A stretch of DNA of 64,000 nt, taken from Erysipelotrichaceae bacterium. GTDB taxonomy: Bacteria > Bacillota_I > Bacilli_A > Erysipelotrichales > Erysipelotrichaceae. Shown in pieces: positions 17,538 to 26,046 of this stretch. A program made the translations under genes and the position numbers. Positions within the stretch are counted from its first letter, which is position 1, and the number at the start of each line of letters is the position of its first letter. The notes beneath the pieces are model-generated. The model was not told where the DNA came from, ran no database searches, and saw only the letters and a list, made by a program, of their open reading frames with translations. The stretch is from assembly GCA_030531215.1 (NCBI GenBank), contig JAUNNY010000002.1, forward strand, positions 47,507-111,506, written 5' to 3'.

Positions 17538-17546
17538 TGATATATT
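17538..17546 (+). promoter_or_regulatory. Extended -10 of zinc-ribbon membrane protein gene, 6 nt before ATG
   Basis: TGATATATT, then AATTAT, then ATG at 17553. No Shine-Dalgarno; predicted leaderless. Confidence 0.6.
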
Positions 17547-17552
17547 AATTAT

Positions 17553-18086
17553 ATGAAAATATATTGTGAACAATGTAAACAAGAAATTACTGGATATGTA
17601 GATAAAAACATCGATGATTACAAAGTTGGACAAGTATTGTGCCCAAATTGTAATCATAAACAAAGTCGATATATATCTGAATCTGATCTCCTGCTGTATT
17701 TTGCAATAAGTGAACTATTCTATTTAATAATATCGGTTGTTACAATGCTGATGTTTACCTTAGCTAAAAGCATAGTAGCAATGATAGCAATAGCAATACC
17801 ACTACTAATAATTGCTTACTTCATTCAAAGAGAAATTATGCATCGTATATATATCAATGCATATGGAAAAGAAGAATTTAAAAATCATATATTTAAAGAA
17901 GATGGTGAATCAATAAGAAAAACTATAAGTTGGCAATATATGTTATTCTTCGCCATAGCAATAACATTTGTTACTATGGAAGATGTAAGAATTTGGTTTG
18001 GTATATTATGTGTTATTGCAGTTATTCTATCATTCTTAAAATATTGGCTATGCCTTAAAAAAGAAAAACAAGAATTAAATAAATAA
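17553..18086 (+). CDS. Small zinc-ribbon membrane protein
   Basis: 177 aa. The first 40 residues carry two Cys pairs (YCEQC and LCPNC) about 28 residues apart, a zinc-ribbon arrangement; the rest has about four hydrophobic helices in two pairs separated by a charged loop (residues about 90-125). I do not recognise a named family; similar zinc-ribbon plus membrane proteins are common and uncharacterised in Bacillota. Divergent from the exporter operon and convergent with mglC, with a shared hairpin downstream. Confidence 0.72.
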   Translation: MKIYCEQCKQEITGYVDKNIDDYKVGQVLCPNCNHKQSRYISESDLLLYFAISELFYLIISVVTMLMFTLAKSIVAMIAIAIPLLIIAYFIQREIMHRIYINAYGKEEFKNHIFKEDGESIRKTISWQYMLFFAIAITFVTMEDVRIWFGILCVIAVILSFLKYWLCLKKEKQELNK

Positions 18087-18096
18087 TCAATTTAAA

Positions 18097-18126
18097 AAGC
18101 CGTTATTCATTGATGAACAACGGCTT
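18097..18126. terminator. Bidirectional terminator between zinc-ribbon gene and mglC
   Basis: Stem AAGCCGTT (18097-18104) with AACGGCTT (18119-18126), further partial pairing inside; T-rich on both strands (TTTTTAAATT on the minus strand, ATTTTAATT on the plus). Confidence 0.85.
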
Positions 18127-18149
18127 ATTTTAATTATTAATTAAGCTAA

Positions 18150-19169
18150 TTATTTCTTAGCAATGTATTTTCTAATATCTAGAGCAATAGCTACAACGAT
18201 AACTACACCTTGTACGATATAAGTCCATGCAGTATCGATACCTAAGAAAGTCATTTCAATCTTTAAGATTTCGAATACAAGAACACCAACTAAGATACCA
18301 GAAACTTTACCAGTACCACCTGATACTGATACACCACCGATTGTACATCCAGCGATAGCGAATAGTTCATAACCATTAGCTAAGTTAGAAGAAGTACCAC
18401 CAGCTTTAGCACCAAGCATGAAACCAGCTAGAGCAAATGTTGCAGCAGCAATCATATAAGAGATGATGGTCATCTTAGTTGTATTGATACCAGAAACTTC
18501 AGCAGCATCTGGGTTACCACCGATTGCATACATTTTCTTACCATATGGAGTATGGTTATATAAGAACCAGAACAACAACATAGCAGCAAATGTAATAATA
18601 GCTAGGTTAGGAAGCAGTGGAATATTTAGGAATGATCCAGCAGCCCAGTCAGTATACTCAGGAACAAGACCACCAATTGGTTGCGCACCAGTATAAATTA
18701 AGGCAATACCATAAACAACTGTTTGCATACCATAAGTACCGATAAATGCAGGAACATGTAGTTTAGAAACAACTAGACCATTGATAATACCAATAGTTAA
18801 TGCGAAACCAATCATAACTAGAATACATACTAGCCACATATTCATTGGTTCTAAATTCTTATATACTTTTTCAGCATAATCAGCTCTTTGTAATAATGTT
18901 GCACAAATACAACCAGCCAAACCAACTTGTCTACCAGCAGACAAATCGTTGTTTCTCATAATTAGAACACCAGAGATACCTAATGCAATAATCATACGAA
19001 CTGAAGTATTAGCTAACAAGTTTTTGATGTTTGCCATAGAGAAGAACTTAGGATTCTGAATGCCAACAAAAATTGCTGATGCAATAATCAAGATAATTAA
19101 AGCATTACTAATTAAAAATTGAACTACATCTAATTTTTTTCCATCTTCTTTTTTTACATTTTGAGTCAT
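18150..19169 (-). CDS. mglC: Galactose/glucose ABC transporter permease
   Basis: 339 aa, about ten hydrophobic segments, BPD_transp_2 family as in MglC/RbsC. Motifs seen: NIKNLLANTSVRMIIALGIS near residue 48, NDLSAGRQVGLAGCI (the conserved D-SxG loop), PYGKKMYAIGGNPDAAEVSG (EAA-like coupling loop, near 207) and GGVSVSGGTGKVSGILVG. Forms the membrane channel with MglA on the inside and MglB outside. Last gene of mglB-mglA-mglC, 15 bp behind mglA. Confidence 0.94.
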   Translation of the reverse strand: MTQNVKKEDGKKLDVVQFLISNALIILIIASAIFVGIQNPKFFSMANIKNLLANTSVRMIIALGISGVLIMRNNDLSAGRQVGLAGCICATLLQRADYAEKVYKNLEPMNMWLVCILVMIGFALTIGIINGLVVSKLHVPAFIGTYGMQTVVYGIALIYTGAQPIGGLVPEYTDWAAGSFLNIPLLPNLAIITFAAMLLFWFLYNHTPYGKKMYAIGGNPDAAEVSGINTTKMTIISYMIAAATFALAGFMLGAKAGGTSSNLANGYELFAIAGCTIGGVSVSGGTGKVSGILVGVLVFEILKIEMTFLGIDTAWTYIVQGVVIVVAIALDIRKYIAKK

Positions 19170-19184
19170 ATATTAGCCTCCCCT

Positions 19185-20696
19185 TTATGACATGAATTTA
19201 GTTGATAGTTCCATGATTTTTTCTTGAGTAGCAGTTGGACCATCAACAGTTCCAGTAATCTTACCTTCACACATAACCATGATACGATCACATATACCGA
19301 TTAGTTCAGGCATTTCAGAAGAAATAACAATAATTGTCTTTCCTTCTTTAGCCAAATTACCAATAATAGAATATATTTCGTATTTAGCACCAACGTCAAT
19401 ACCTCTAGTTGGTTCATCCATGATTAGTACATCAGGTTCTTTTGCTAGCCATCTAGAGATAATAACTTTTTGTTGATTACCACCAGATAGGTTCTTAATT
19501 TGTTGTTTACTACTTGGAGTTTTAATTGATAATTCCTTAATTGATTTATCAACAACTTCTTTAATTGCTTTATGATCAAGCATACATTTGAACTTCAAGT
19601 AATCATTTAAAGAAGCTACAGCAACGTTATCAGAAATAGATAGAACACCAAATATACCAGTACGTCTTCTTTCTTCTGTGATTAATGCAATACCATTTTT
19701 GATTGCATCTTCTGGACATTTGATATTAAGCTCTTTTCCATCAAATGTAACGCTACCTGTTGAATGACTACGTAAGCCGTAAACAGCTTCCATCAACTCA
19801 GTACGTTGAGCACCAACTAGACCAGCAATACCGAATATTTCACCCTTCTTAACAGAGAATGAACAATCCTTAAATGATCTAGGAAGTGGAGAAGTAAAAT
19901 CTTTTACTTCAAATATATCTTCTCCAGGAGTATTAACTTTTGGAGGATATAAATCTTTAAGTTCACGACCAACTTCCTTAGCTATGATAGTATCAATAGT
20001 TAATTCTTTAGCAGGCCATGTGCCAATATATTGGCCATCTCTCATAATTGTAACTTCATCAGAAATCTTAAGAATTTCATCCATCTTATGAGATATATAA
20101 ATAACACCACAACCCTTAGAAGTTAATCTATGAATAATTTCAAATAATTTATCAACTTCTTTTAAAGTTAGTGATGAAGTAGGCTCATCTAAGATAATTA
20201 TTTTTGCATCAGCACTTACAGCTTTTGCAATTTCACAAAGTTGCATTTGTGAAGCAGATAAAGTGCCTAATTTATCAGTTGCTTTAAAAGGCAAGCCTAA
20301 ATCATCTAATAGTGCTTGAGCATCGCTATTCATTTTAGCGTGATCAACAACTTCAATAGGTCCTACCTTCTTTACAGGGTATCTACCACAGTAAATGTTT
20401 TCTGCAATTGATCTATCTGATATAGGCATCAATTCTTGATGAACCATTGCGATACCTCTTTGTAAAGCATCGAATGGGTCTTCAATATATACTTCTTCAC
20501 CGTTATAAATAACAGTTCCAGAATCTTTTTTATAGATACCAAACAAACATTTCATCAATGTTGATTTACCAGCACCGTTTTCACCCATTAAAGAATGAAC
20601 ATGACCTGGTATTAATTGTAAAGAAACATGATCAAGTGCTTTAACACCTGGGAAGGATTTACAGATATCTTTCATTTCAAGAACATATTCTGACAT
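19185..20696 (-). CDS. mglA: Galactose/glucose ABC transporter ATPase with two nucleotide-binding domains
   Basis: 503 aa, tandem ABC domains as in MglA/RbsA. First domain: Walker A GENGAGKSTLMKCL, signature LSASQMQLCEIAKA, Walker B IIILDEPTSSLT. Second: altered Walker A (GLVGAQRTELMEAVYG, normal for this family), signature LSGGNQQKVIISRWL, Walker B VLIMDEPTRGID. Provides the energy for sugar uptake. Separated from mglB by a terminator-like hairpin, which should lower its expression relative to the binding protein. Ribosome site GAAGGAGAAA before the ATG. Confidence 0.95.
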   Translation of the reverse strand: MSEYVLEMKDICKSFPGVKALDHVSLQLIPGHVHSLMGENGAGKSTLMKCLFGIYKKDSGTVIYNGEEVYIEDPFDALQRGIAMVHQELMPISDRSIAENIYCGRYPVKKVGPIEVVDHAKMNSDAQALLDDLGLPFKATDKLGTLSASQMQLCEIAKAVSADAKIIILDEPTSSLTLKEVDKLFEIIHRLTSKGCGVIYISHKMDEILKISDEVTIMRDGQYIGTWPAKELTIDTIIAKEVGRELKDLYPPKVNTPGEDIFEVKDFTSPLPRSFKDCSFSVKKGEIFGIAGLVGAQRTELMEAVYGLRSHSTGSVTFDGKELNIKCPEDAIKNGIALITEERRRTGIFGVLSISDNVAVASLNDYLKFKCMLDHKAIKEVVDKSIKELSIKTPSSKQQIKNLSGGNQQKVIISRWLAKEPDVLIMDEPTRGIDVGAKYEIYSIIGNLAKEGKTIIVISSEMPELIGICDRIMVMCEGKITGTVDGPTATQEKIMELSTKFMS

Positions 20697-20717
20697 ATTA
20701 TTTCTCCTTCTATAAAG

Positions 20718-20753
20718 ATAAAAAGAAGAGCCGCATTAAAATGCAGCTCTTCT
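20718..20753 (-). terminator. Partial terminator between mglB and mglA
   Basis: 13-bp stem with one G-T pair (arms 20724-20736 and 20741-20753), 4-nt loop, then TTTTTATC on the minus strand. It sits between binding-protein and ATPase genes, so it likely attenuates rather than ends transcription and stabilises mglB mRNA. Confidence 0.8.
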
Positions 20754-20771
20754 AAATAATGCTTAAATTAA

Positions 20772-21761
20772 TTATTCAGCAGTTACCATTACGTATGGAA
20801 CGTAATTAACTTTGTTAGCGATTTCTTCACCAGCTAATAGTTTTAGAACTGTGTCACAGCAAGCAGCTGCTTGACCATCAGCATCGTTTAATACTGTACC
20901 AGTCATTGTACCAGCGTTTACCATTTCAACACATTCAGCTAGAGCATCAACACCAACTAGATAGATGTCTTTACCAACAGTTCTACCAGCAGCTTCGATA
21001 GCTTGAGCAGCACCGATAGCCATAGCATCGTTGTTACAGAATACTACTTCAATAGCATCACCGTTAGAAGCTAAAGCAGAAGCAACTAATTCTTGACCCT
21101 TAGCTTGGTCCCAGTTACCTGTTTCTTGGTATAAGCATTCAACTTCAACACCGTTGTCTGTTAAATACTTAATAGAGTATTCAGTTCTGTTCTTAGCATC
21201 TGAGTTTTCAGGGTCACCCATAATCATGATATAAGAAACTTTGCCATCACCATTTAAATCACCATGTTCAGGTTGATCAAAAATGATTTGACCTTGGTAT
21301 GTACCAGAATCTCTAGCATCAGCACCAACGTAGCAAGTCTTTGCAGAATATTGGTAATCAGCGATTTCTCTGTTGATGAATACACAAGGGATACCAGAAT
21401 CTTCGATAGCTTTAGCTAAAGCATCAGAAGTAGTTTGTACTAGGTTAACGATTAAAGCGTCAACGCCTTGAGAAATGAATGTGTTAACTTGTTCTGTTTG
21501 AGTAGCAGCATCGTTAGCACCATCAACGATTGTTACTTCGTATTGAGTTCCACCTTTTGAGTTTAGATCATCGAAGTAAGCTTGAATGTTGTTTCTGAAT
21601 AGTGTCATGAAGTTATCATCGAATTGATAAATACATACACCGATCTTAACTGTATCACCAGTTGCTTCGCCGCCTTCTTCAGCTGGAGCTTGTTCATTAG
21701 AACAACCAACAAGAGCGAAAACCATTAATACAGCTAATAAAATACTTAAAAGCTTTTTCAT
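20772..21761 (-). CDS. mglB: Galactose/glucose-binding lipoprotein
   Basis: 329 aa. Signal peptide ending in the lipobox LVGC (Cys20), then a periplasmic-binding-protein fold of the Peripla_BP_4 type: KIGVCIYQFDDNFM at the first strand, GVDALIVNLVQ, INREIADYQY, and the calcium loop DLNGDGKVSYIMIMGDPE, which matches the EF-hand-like Ca2+ site of E. coli MglB closely. VFCNNDAMAIGA and GVDALAECVEMV line the sugar cleft. The Ca2+ loop favours galactose/glucose over ribose. Strong ribosome site TAGGAGG. Confidence 0.93.
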   Translation of the reverse strand: MKKLLSILLAVLMVFALVGCSNEQAPAEEGGEATGDTVKIGVCIYQFDDNFMTLFRNNIQAYFDDLNSKGGTQYEVTIVDGANDAATQTEQVNTFISQGVDALIVNLVQTTSDALAKAIEDSGIPCVFINREIADYQYSAKTCYVGADARDSGTYQGQIIFDQPEHGDLNGDGKVSYIMIMGDPENSDAKNRTEYSIKYLTDNGVEVECLYQETGNWDQAKGQELVASALASNGDAIEVVFCNNDAMAIGAAQAIEAAGRTVGKDIYLVGVDALAECVEMVNAGTMTGTVLNDADGQAAACCDTVLKLLAGEEIANKVNYVPYVMVTAE

Positions 21762-21772
21762 TTTTTCCTCCT

Positions 21773-21787
21773 AGGACATTCTGTCCT
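21773..21787 (-). promoter_or_regulatory. Palindrome at start of mgl transcript
   Basis: AGGACA - 3 nt - TGTCCT, beginning about 8 bp after the -10 box and ending just before the ribosome site of mglB. It could be a repressor operator or an RNA hairpin near the ribosome site. Confidence 0.45.
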
Positions 21788-21794
21788 CTAAAAT

Positions 21795-21822
21795 ATTATA
21801 CAACAGATGGAAGCCTTTTCAA
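21795..21822 (-). promoter_or_regulatory. mglBAC promoter
   Basis: Minus strand TTGAAA (21817-21822), 16-bp spacer, TATAAT (21795-21800). Confidence 0.7.
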
Positions 21823-21826
21823 ATCA

Positions 21827-21848
21827 TTTTTTCACAAAATAAACACAT
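21827..21848 (-). promoter_or_regulatory. Shared upstream element, mgl copy
   Basis: Minus strand ATGTG - 3 nt - ATTTTGTGAAAAAA, ending 4 bp upstream of the -35. The same 22-bp framework (19 identical positions) is found 2 bp upstream of the oppA -35 at 52982-53003. Confidence 0.55.
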
Positions 21849-21861
21849 AAAAATACATACA

Positions 21862-21896
21862 TATAAAAAAAGTTGGACAACAATTGTCCAACTTTA
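21862..21896 (-). terminator. rpsO terminator
   Basis: Perfect stem AGTTGGACAA (21871-21880) with TTGTCCAACT (21884-21893), 3-nt loop, extended by A-T pairs, then TTTTTTTATA on the minus strand. Confidence 0.92.
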
Positions 21897-21912
21897 AACC
21901 AATTTTTAAATA

Positions 21913-22179
21913 TTATTTTCTTAAGCCTAATTTAGAAACTAATTCTCTATATCTGTTTACATCAGTTCTCTTTAAGTACTCTAAGAAATTCTTTCTCTTA
22001 CCAACTAAGATTAATAGACCACGGTTAGAATGGAAGTCTTTCTTATGTTGTTGCATATGAACAGTAAGCTTATTGATTTGTGCTGTTAATAAAGCAACTT
22101 GAACTTCAGTAGAACCTGTATCACCTTCAGATTTACCATATTCCTTGATGATAGCTTCTTTTTCTTGTTTAGATAACAT
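21913..22179 (-). CDS. rpsO: 30S ribosomal protein S15
   Basis: 88 aa, the usual length. Binds 16S rRNA helices 20-22 and organises the platform of the small subunit. [39 protein letters not shown] and [20 protein letters not shown] are diagnostic. AAAGGAG precedes the ATG. The roughly 115-bp upstream gap contains no gene; it should hold the promoter and perhaps an S15-responsive leader, but I cannot fold a convincing S15 site by eye. Confidence 0.98.
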   Translation of the reverse strand: MLSKQEKEAIIKEYGKSEGDTGSTEVQVALLTAQINKLTVHMQQHKKDFHSNRGLLILVGKRKNFLEYLKRTDVNRYRELVSKLGLRK

Positions 22180-22295
22180 GTTTTTCTCCTTTCGTCTTTT
22201 ACAATTGCATCCGGGTAGAAAACTGGAGAAGTTTTAAACTCAGAAACAATCCTTGATTAATATAACATAAAAATGTTTCTATTTACAATGATAAT

Positions 22296-25196
22296 CTATA
22301 GAAAATTTAATATATTCACTAATTTATCAGTAGAATCAATGCATATATCTGCATTAGCTGCATTTTCTTTCATGATTGCAATAGTATTCATTGCTAAGGC
22401 TTTAGCACCATTAATACCAGCAATAGAATCTTCTACCATCGTACATAGTCTAGGATCTAAACCTAAACGATCAGCAGCTAACAAGTAGCCATCATAATGA
22501 GGCTTAGAATGTTTAACATCATTGCCAGTAACAATTACATCGAAGAAATCGCGAATCTTTAATCTATCTATAATCGTATCAGTATTCCTACTAACAGAGA
22601 ATAAAGCAACTTTAATACCCTTCTCATGTAGAATGTTAAGAGTTTCTCTAATACCAGGCAAAACATTATCAGGAGTTAAAGCAGCTAACAATTCTTTGTA
22701 GTAATTATTCTTTCTTTCAAGAAGCTCATTAAACTTATCCTGAGAAACGGAAATATTGCCCCATTCTAATAACTTAACTAAGCAAGTATATCTAGAAACG
22801 CCTTTAAATTGCTCGTTCTTAATTTCATCAAAATCGACATGAAGCTCATCAGCAATCTTTTTCCATGCTTGATAATGGTATACAGCAGTATCAGTAATAA
22901 CCCCATCTAAATCAAAAATAATAGCTTTAGATACACGTTTAACTAATATTTCAGTTTTACCTACAACTTCATTATCTCCATATACATTTATAACAATAGG
23001 TTCTGCATCATTAATAACTTTTAGTTTTGTTCCAAGAGCATCTACTGACACAGAAATAACTCTACCCCTATAAGTTATAGAGAATGAATAAGAATTAATT
23101 CCATCAGGAAGCATTGGGAATAAATAGATATTATCTTCATTAATACGTAAACCAGCAAATCCATCAGTAACCATACAATAACAGCCACCCATATTAGCCA
23201 TATGAAGTCCATCACGAGTATTACCCTTACAATCATCTAAATCGGTAGATAAAGTTTCAATAAAATAATCTTTAGCTTTAGATAAATTACCCAATTTAGC
23301 AGCCATAATGCCATAGATACATTTAGATAAACTAGAATCATGGGTCGTAACTTTCTCATAATATTCGTAAGTTCTCATTGATGTACTAGCATCTAAATTT
23401 GTAAATAAGTAATCAGCTAGGACAGCATCGGCTTGTTTACATATTTGATGACGATATAGGAACATAGGATGATAGTGCAAAAGCAAAGGGAAATTGTCTT
23501 TTGGAATAGAATCGATGTCTAATTTTTTCTTGTTCAAAAAACTATCATCCTGTTTTATTATTCCTATCTTCTCATCATAAGGTAGATACATTTTATTACC
23601 TGCTTCACCAAATAAGACTAGTTCATCTTCTTTAACCTCGGTTTTAGCAACAAATTTATCGTAACCTGGATATTTCTTTAATTCATTGATTAATTTAACA
23701 GCTTGTAACAGATTATTTTTTGCACCTGCATTAGTATAGTAATTATTATTTACCATACATGTATATTCATCAGGTCCAGTAACACAATCAATTTTAAATA
23801 GATCATTATCAAAATGGCCAACATTAATCCACAATCTAGAAGTTTCTAATAACACTTCACAAATTATAGGAAGCATTTCGATATCTTTGGTAACATACCA
23901 ATAATCAATAAAAGCACGAGCAATATCACCATTGATATGATATTGAGCAGAACCTGATGGGTAATAACTGCTACATTCAGAGCCAGTAATTGTACGCCAA
24001 GGATATAAAGCACCAGAGTAATGTCCTAATTCCCTAGCGTGTTCTTTAGCTTTATCAAGAACTGAATATCTATAAAGTAATAAAGATTTAGCAGTATCTT
24101 TATTAGTTAACAAAAAGAACGGATAAATATATGTTTCACAGTCCCAGAAATAGTGTCCTTCATAACCTTCACCAGATAAACCCTTTGCAGCTACGCTAGC
24201 TGTGCCATCTTTTGAGGCAGCAGACAATAATGAATATAAAGCAAAATCTAAATTTTCTTGTTTAATCTCATCACAATCAACAACAACTCTAGAAATTGCC
24301 CAGAATTTGTTCATATATTCCTTTTGTTCAGCTAATAGATAATCAAAACCAGCATCATAAGCTTTAATAAGTTCATCATAACTAGTATGATCAACAAATT
24401 CACGATAGTAACAATACTTTTCGAATATTAAAGAATCATTTTCTTTAATTTCAATATCAGCCAAGCAAGTTAATAATGAATGATCTTGTGAATATTGAAC
24501 ATCATTAAATAAACAACCGTTTAAAGTTAATCTATTAATGACAGAAGTAGATACTTTACGATGCGAATTAATAGTTTCTACTTCCACATTTTCTATATTC
24601 TTATCATCAAACAAGATATTATCAATGCTGTTAACTTTCAGCATCCTGCCATTACCAGAAGCGACCCTTGGATCATCAACAATTGTAAAGTTTTTTACAT
24701 TACCATCTAATAAACTCTTTAATGTGAATTTGCCATTATAAGATAAAGAAGTAACTTTACATCTAATCGCAAAAAGATTAGGTCTAGTAAAACTAACAAA
24801 TCTTTCGAAGCTTAAATCGATTAAACCATTATCTGTATCATAAACAAAATGACGTTTAACAACGCCGTTTTGCATATCTAATTCATAATGATAATCATTA
24901 GCCTTCTTAGACCAACAACAAATTTTATTATCATTGACGTAAAATTCAATTCCTTGGCTATCAGGCAAATTAACAATTGTTTGTTTAGAATCTGTAAAAC
25001 CATATAACTTTTCGTTATATTTAATATCTTCAGTTTCACAAAAACCATTTATATAAGCACCACGTATAGAAACACTATCTTCAGGACAACCCTCTTCAAA
25101 GCAACCTCTAATACCTAAAGTACCAGATGAACAAGTAAAAATAGATTCATCTTTTAAACGGGTATTCTCTTGATAATCATTTCTATATATATGCAT
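22296..25196 (-). CDS. GH65 disaccharide phosphorylase fused to beta-phosphoglucomutase
   Basis: 966 aa in one frame. Residues about 1-750 are a GH65 phosphorylase (maltose-phosphorylase type): SGTLGIRGCFEEG at the N-terminus, HYFWDCETYIYPF (345-360), GALYPWRT and GPDEYTCMVNNNYYTNAGA with the predicted catalytic acid Glu477. Residues 757-966 are a HAD-type beta-phosphoglucomutase: FDLDGVITDTAVYHYQAWK with both catalytic Asp, SVSRNT, HSKPHYDGYLLAADRLG and VEDSIAGINGAKA. One polypeptide would convert maltose plus phosphate to glucose and beta-glucose 1-phosphate and then to glucose 6-phosphate. Last gene of the malEFG transcript (8 bp behind malG). Maltose is inferred from context; kojibiose or trehalose phosphorylase cannot be excluded from sequence alone. 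Confidence 0.9.
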   Translation of the reverse strand: MHIYRNDYQENTRLKDESIFTCSSGTLGIRGCFEEGCPEDSVSIRGAYINGFCETEDIKYNEKLYGFTDSKQTIVNLPDSQGIEFYVNDNKICCWSKKANDYHYELDMQNGVVKRHFVYDTDNGLIDLSFERFVSFTRPNLFAIRCKVTSLSYNGKFTLKSLLDGNVKNFTIVDDPRVASGNGRMLKVNSIDNILFDDKNIENVEVETINSHRKVSTSVINRLTLNGCLFNDVQYSQDHSLLTCLADIEIKENDSLIFEKYCYYREFVDHTSYDELIKAYDAGFDYLLAEQKEYMNKFWAISRVVVDCDEIKQENLDFALYSLLSAASKDGTASVAAKGLSGEGYEGHYFWDCETYIYPFFLLTNKDTAKSLLLYRYSVLDKAKEHARELGHYSGALYPWRTITGSECSSYYPSGSAQYHINGDIARAFIDYWYVTKDIEMLPIICEVLLETSRLWINVGHFDNDLFKIDCVTGPDEYTCMVNNNYYTNAGAKNNLLQAVKLINELKKYPGYDKFVAKTEVKEDELVLFGEAGNKMYLPYDEKIGIIKQDDSFLNKKKLDIDSIPKDNFPLLLHYHPMFLYRHQICKQADAVLADYLFTNLDASTSMRTYEYYEKVTTHDSSLSKCIYGIMAAKLGNLSKAKDYFIETLSTDLDDCKGNTRDGLHMANMGGCYCMVTDGFAGLRINEDNIYLFPMLPDGINSYSFSITYRGRVISVSVDALGTKLKVINDAEPIVINVYGDNEVVGKTEILVKRVSKAIIFDLDGVITDTAVYHYQAWKKIADELHVDFDEIKNEQFKGVSRYTCLVKLLEWGNISVSQDKFNELLERKNNYYKELLAALTPDNVLPGIRETLNILHEKGIKVALFSVSRNTDTIIDRLKIRDFFDVIVTGNDVKHSKPHYDGYLLAADRLGLDPRLCTMVEDSIAGINGAKALAMNTIAIMKENAANADICIDSTDKLVNILNFL

Positions 25197-25204
25197 AACA
25201 AAAC

Positions 25205-26035
25205 CTATTCCTTAACAGCACCAGAAGTCATACCAGAAACAATTTGTTTTTGGAATAACAAGACAATAATTAATGTAGGGATTACAACAACGATAGTTGC
25301 AGCTGTAATTTCACCCCATAAAATAGCAAACTGAGTTCTTAAAGCATTAATTCCTACAGGAACAGTTTGGAATGCCTTATCAGCATTTAATGTATAAGTT
25401 AATAGATATTCATTCCAAGCAGAAATAAATGTCATAATAGCACAAGTAAATACACCAGGCAAAGCAATTGGGAAAATAACTTTCCATAATGTTTGCCAAG
25501 CATTACAACCATCAATATGTGCAGCTTCCTCTAAAGCAATTGGAATTTTCTTAAAATGAGCAACCATAATCCAAGTAGCTGCAGGAAGTGTAATAGATGA
25601 ATAAGCTAAACATACCCAATAAGAATTAAGCAGATTCAATTTATAGAACATATTGAAAATAGGACCTACAACAATCATTTGTGGGAACATTGAAACAGCC
25701 AAGATACCAGCCATCAACAATTTCTTACCCTTAAAATGACATCTTGCAAGAATGTATGAACAAAGTGTTGAAACAGCAACGACATATAAAGTTGTTATAA
25801 CTGAAACAATAAAACTGTTCTTAATTGAATTTAAGATACCTTTATCAATAACTGTTGTATAGTTTGCACCCGTAGGATTATTAGCAATTATTTGGAAAGC
25901 AGTTGGACCATAAATTTCAGTTGATGGTTTAAATGATGTAACTAGAATCCAAACAAATGGGAAAATCATAATCAACATAAAAGCAATGATGATGATAGTA
26001 CAAACGATTTTAAATGTTTTAGTTTGATTTTGCAT
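25205..26035 (-). CDS. malG: Maltodextrin ABC transporter permease MalG
   Basis: 276 aa, six hydrophobic helices, BPD_transp_1 family. Conserved EAA loop near residue 187: ALEEAAHIDGCNAWQTLWKV, followed by FPIALPGVFTC; C-terminal TSGAVKE is typical of MalG-like proteins. Pairs with MalF. Located 11 bp downstream of malF with a good ribosome site (AGGAGGAAGAAA). Confidence 0.93.
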   Translation of the reverse strand: MQNQTKTFKIVCTIIIIAFMLIMIFPFVWILVTSFKPSTEIYGPTAFQIIANNPTGANYTTVIDKGILNSIKNSFIVSVITTLYVVAVSTLCSYILARCHFKGKKLLMAGILAVSMFPQMIVVGPIFNMFYKLNLLNSYWVCLAYSSITLPAATWIMVAHFKKIPIALEEAAHIDGCNAWQTLWKVIFPIALPGVFTCAIMTFISAWNEYLLTYTLNADKAFQTVPVGINALRTQFAILWGEITAATIVVVIPTLIIVLLFQKQIVSGMTSGAVKE

Positions 26036-26046
26036 TTTTCTTCCTC

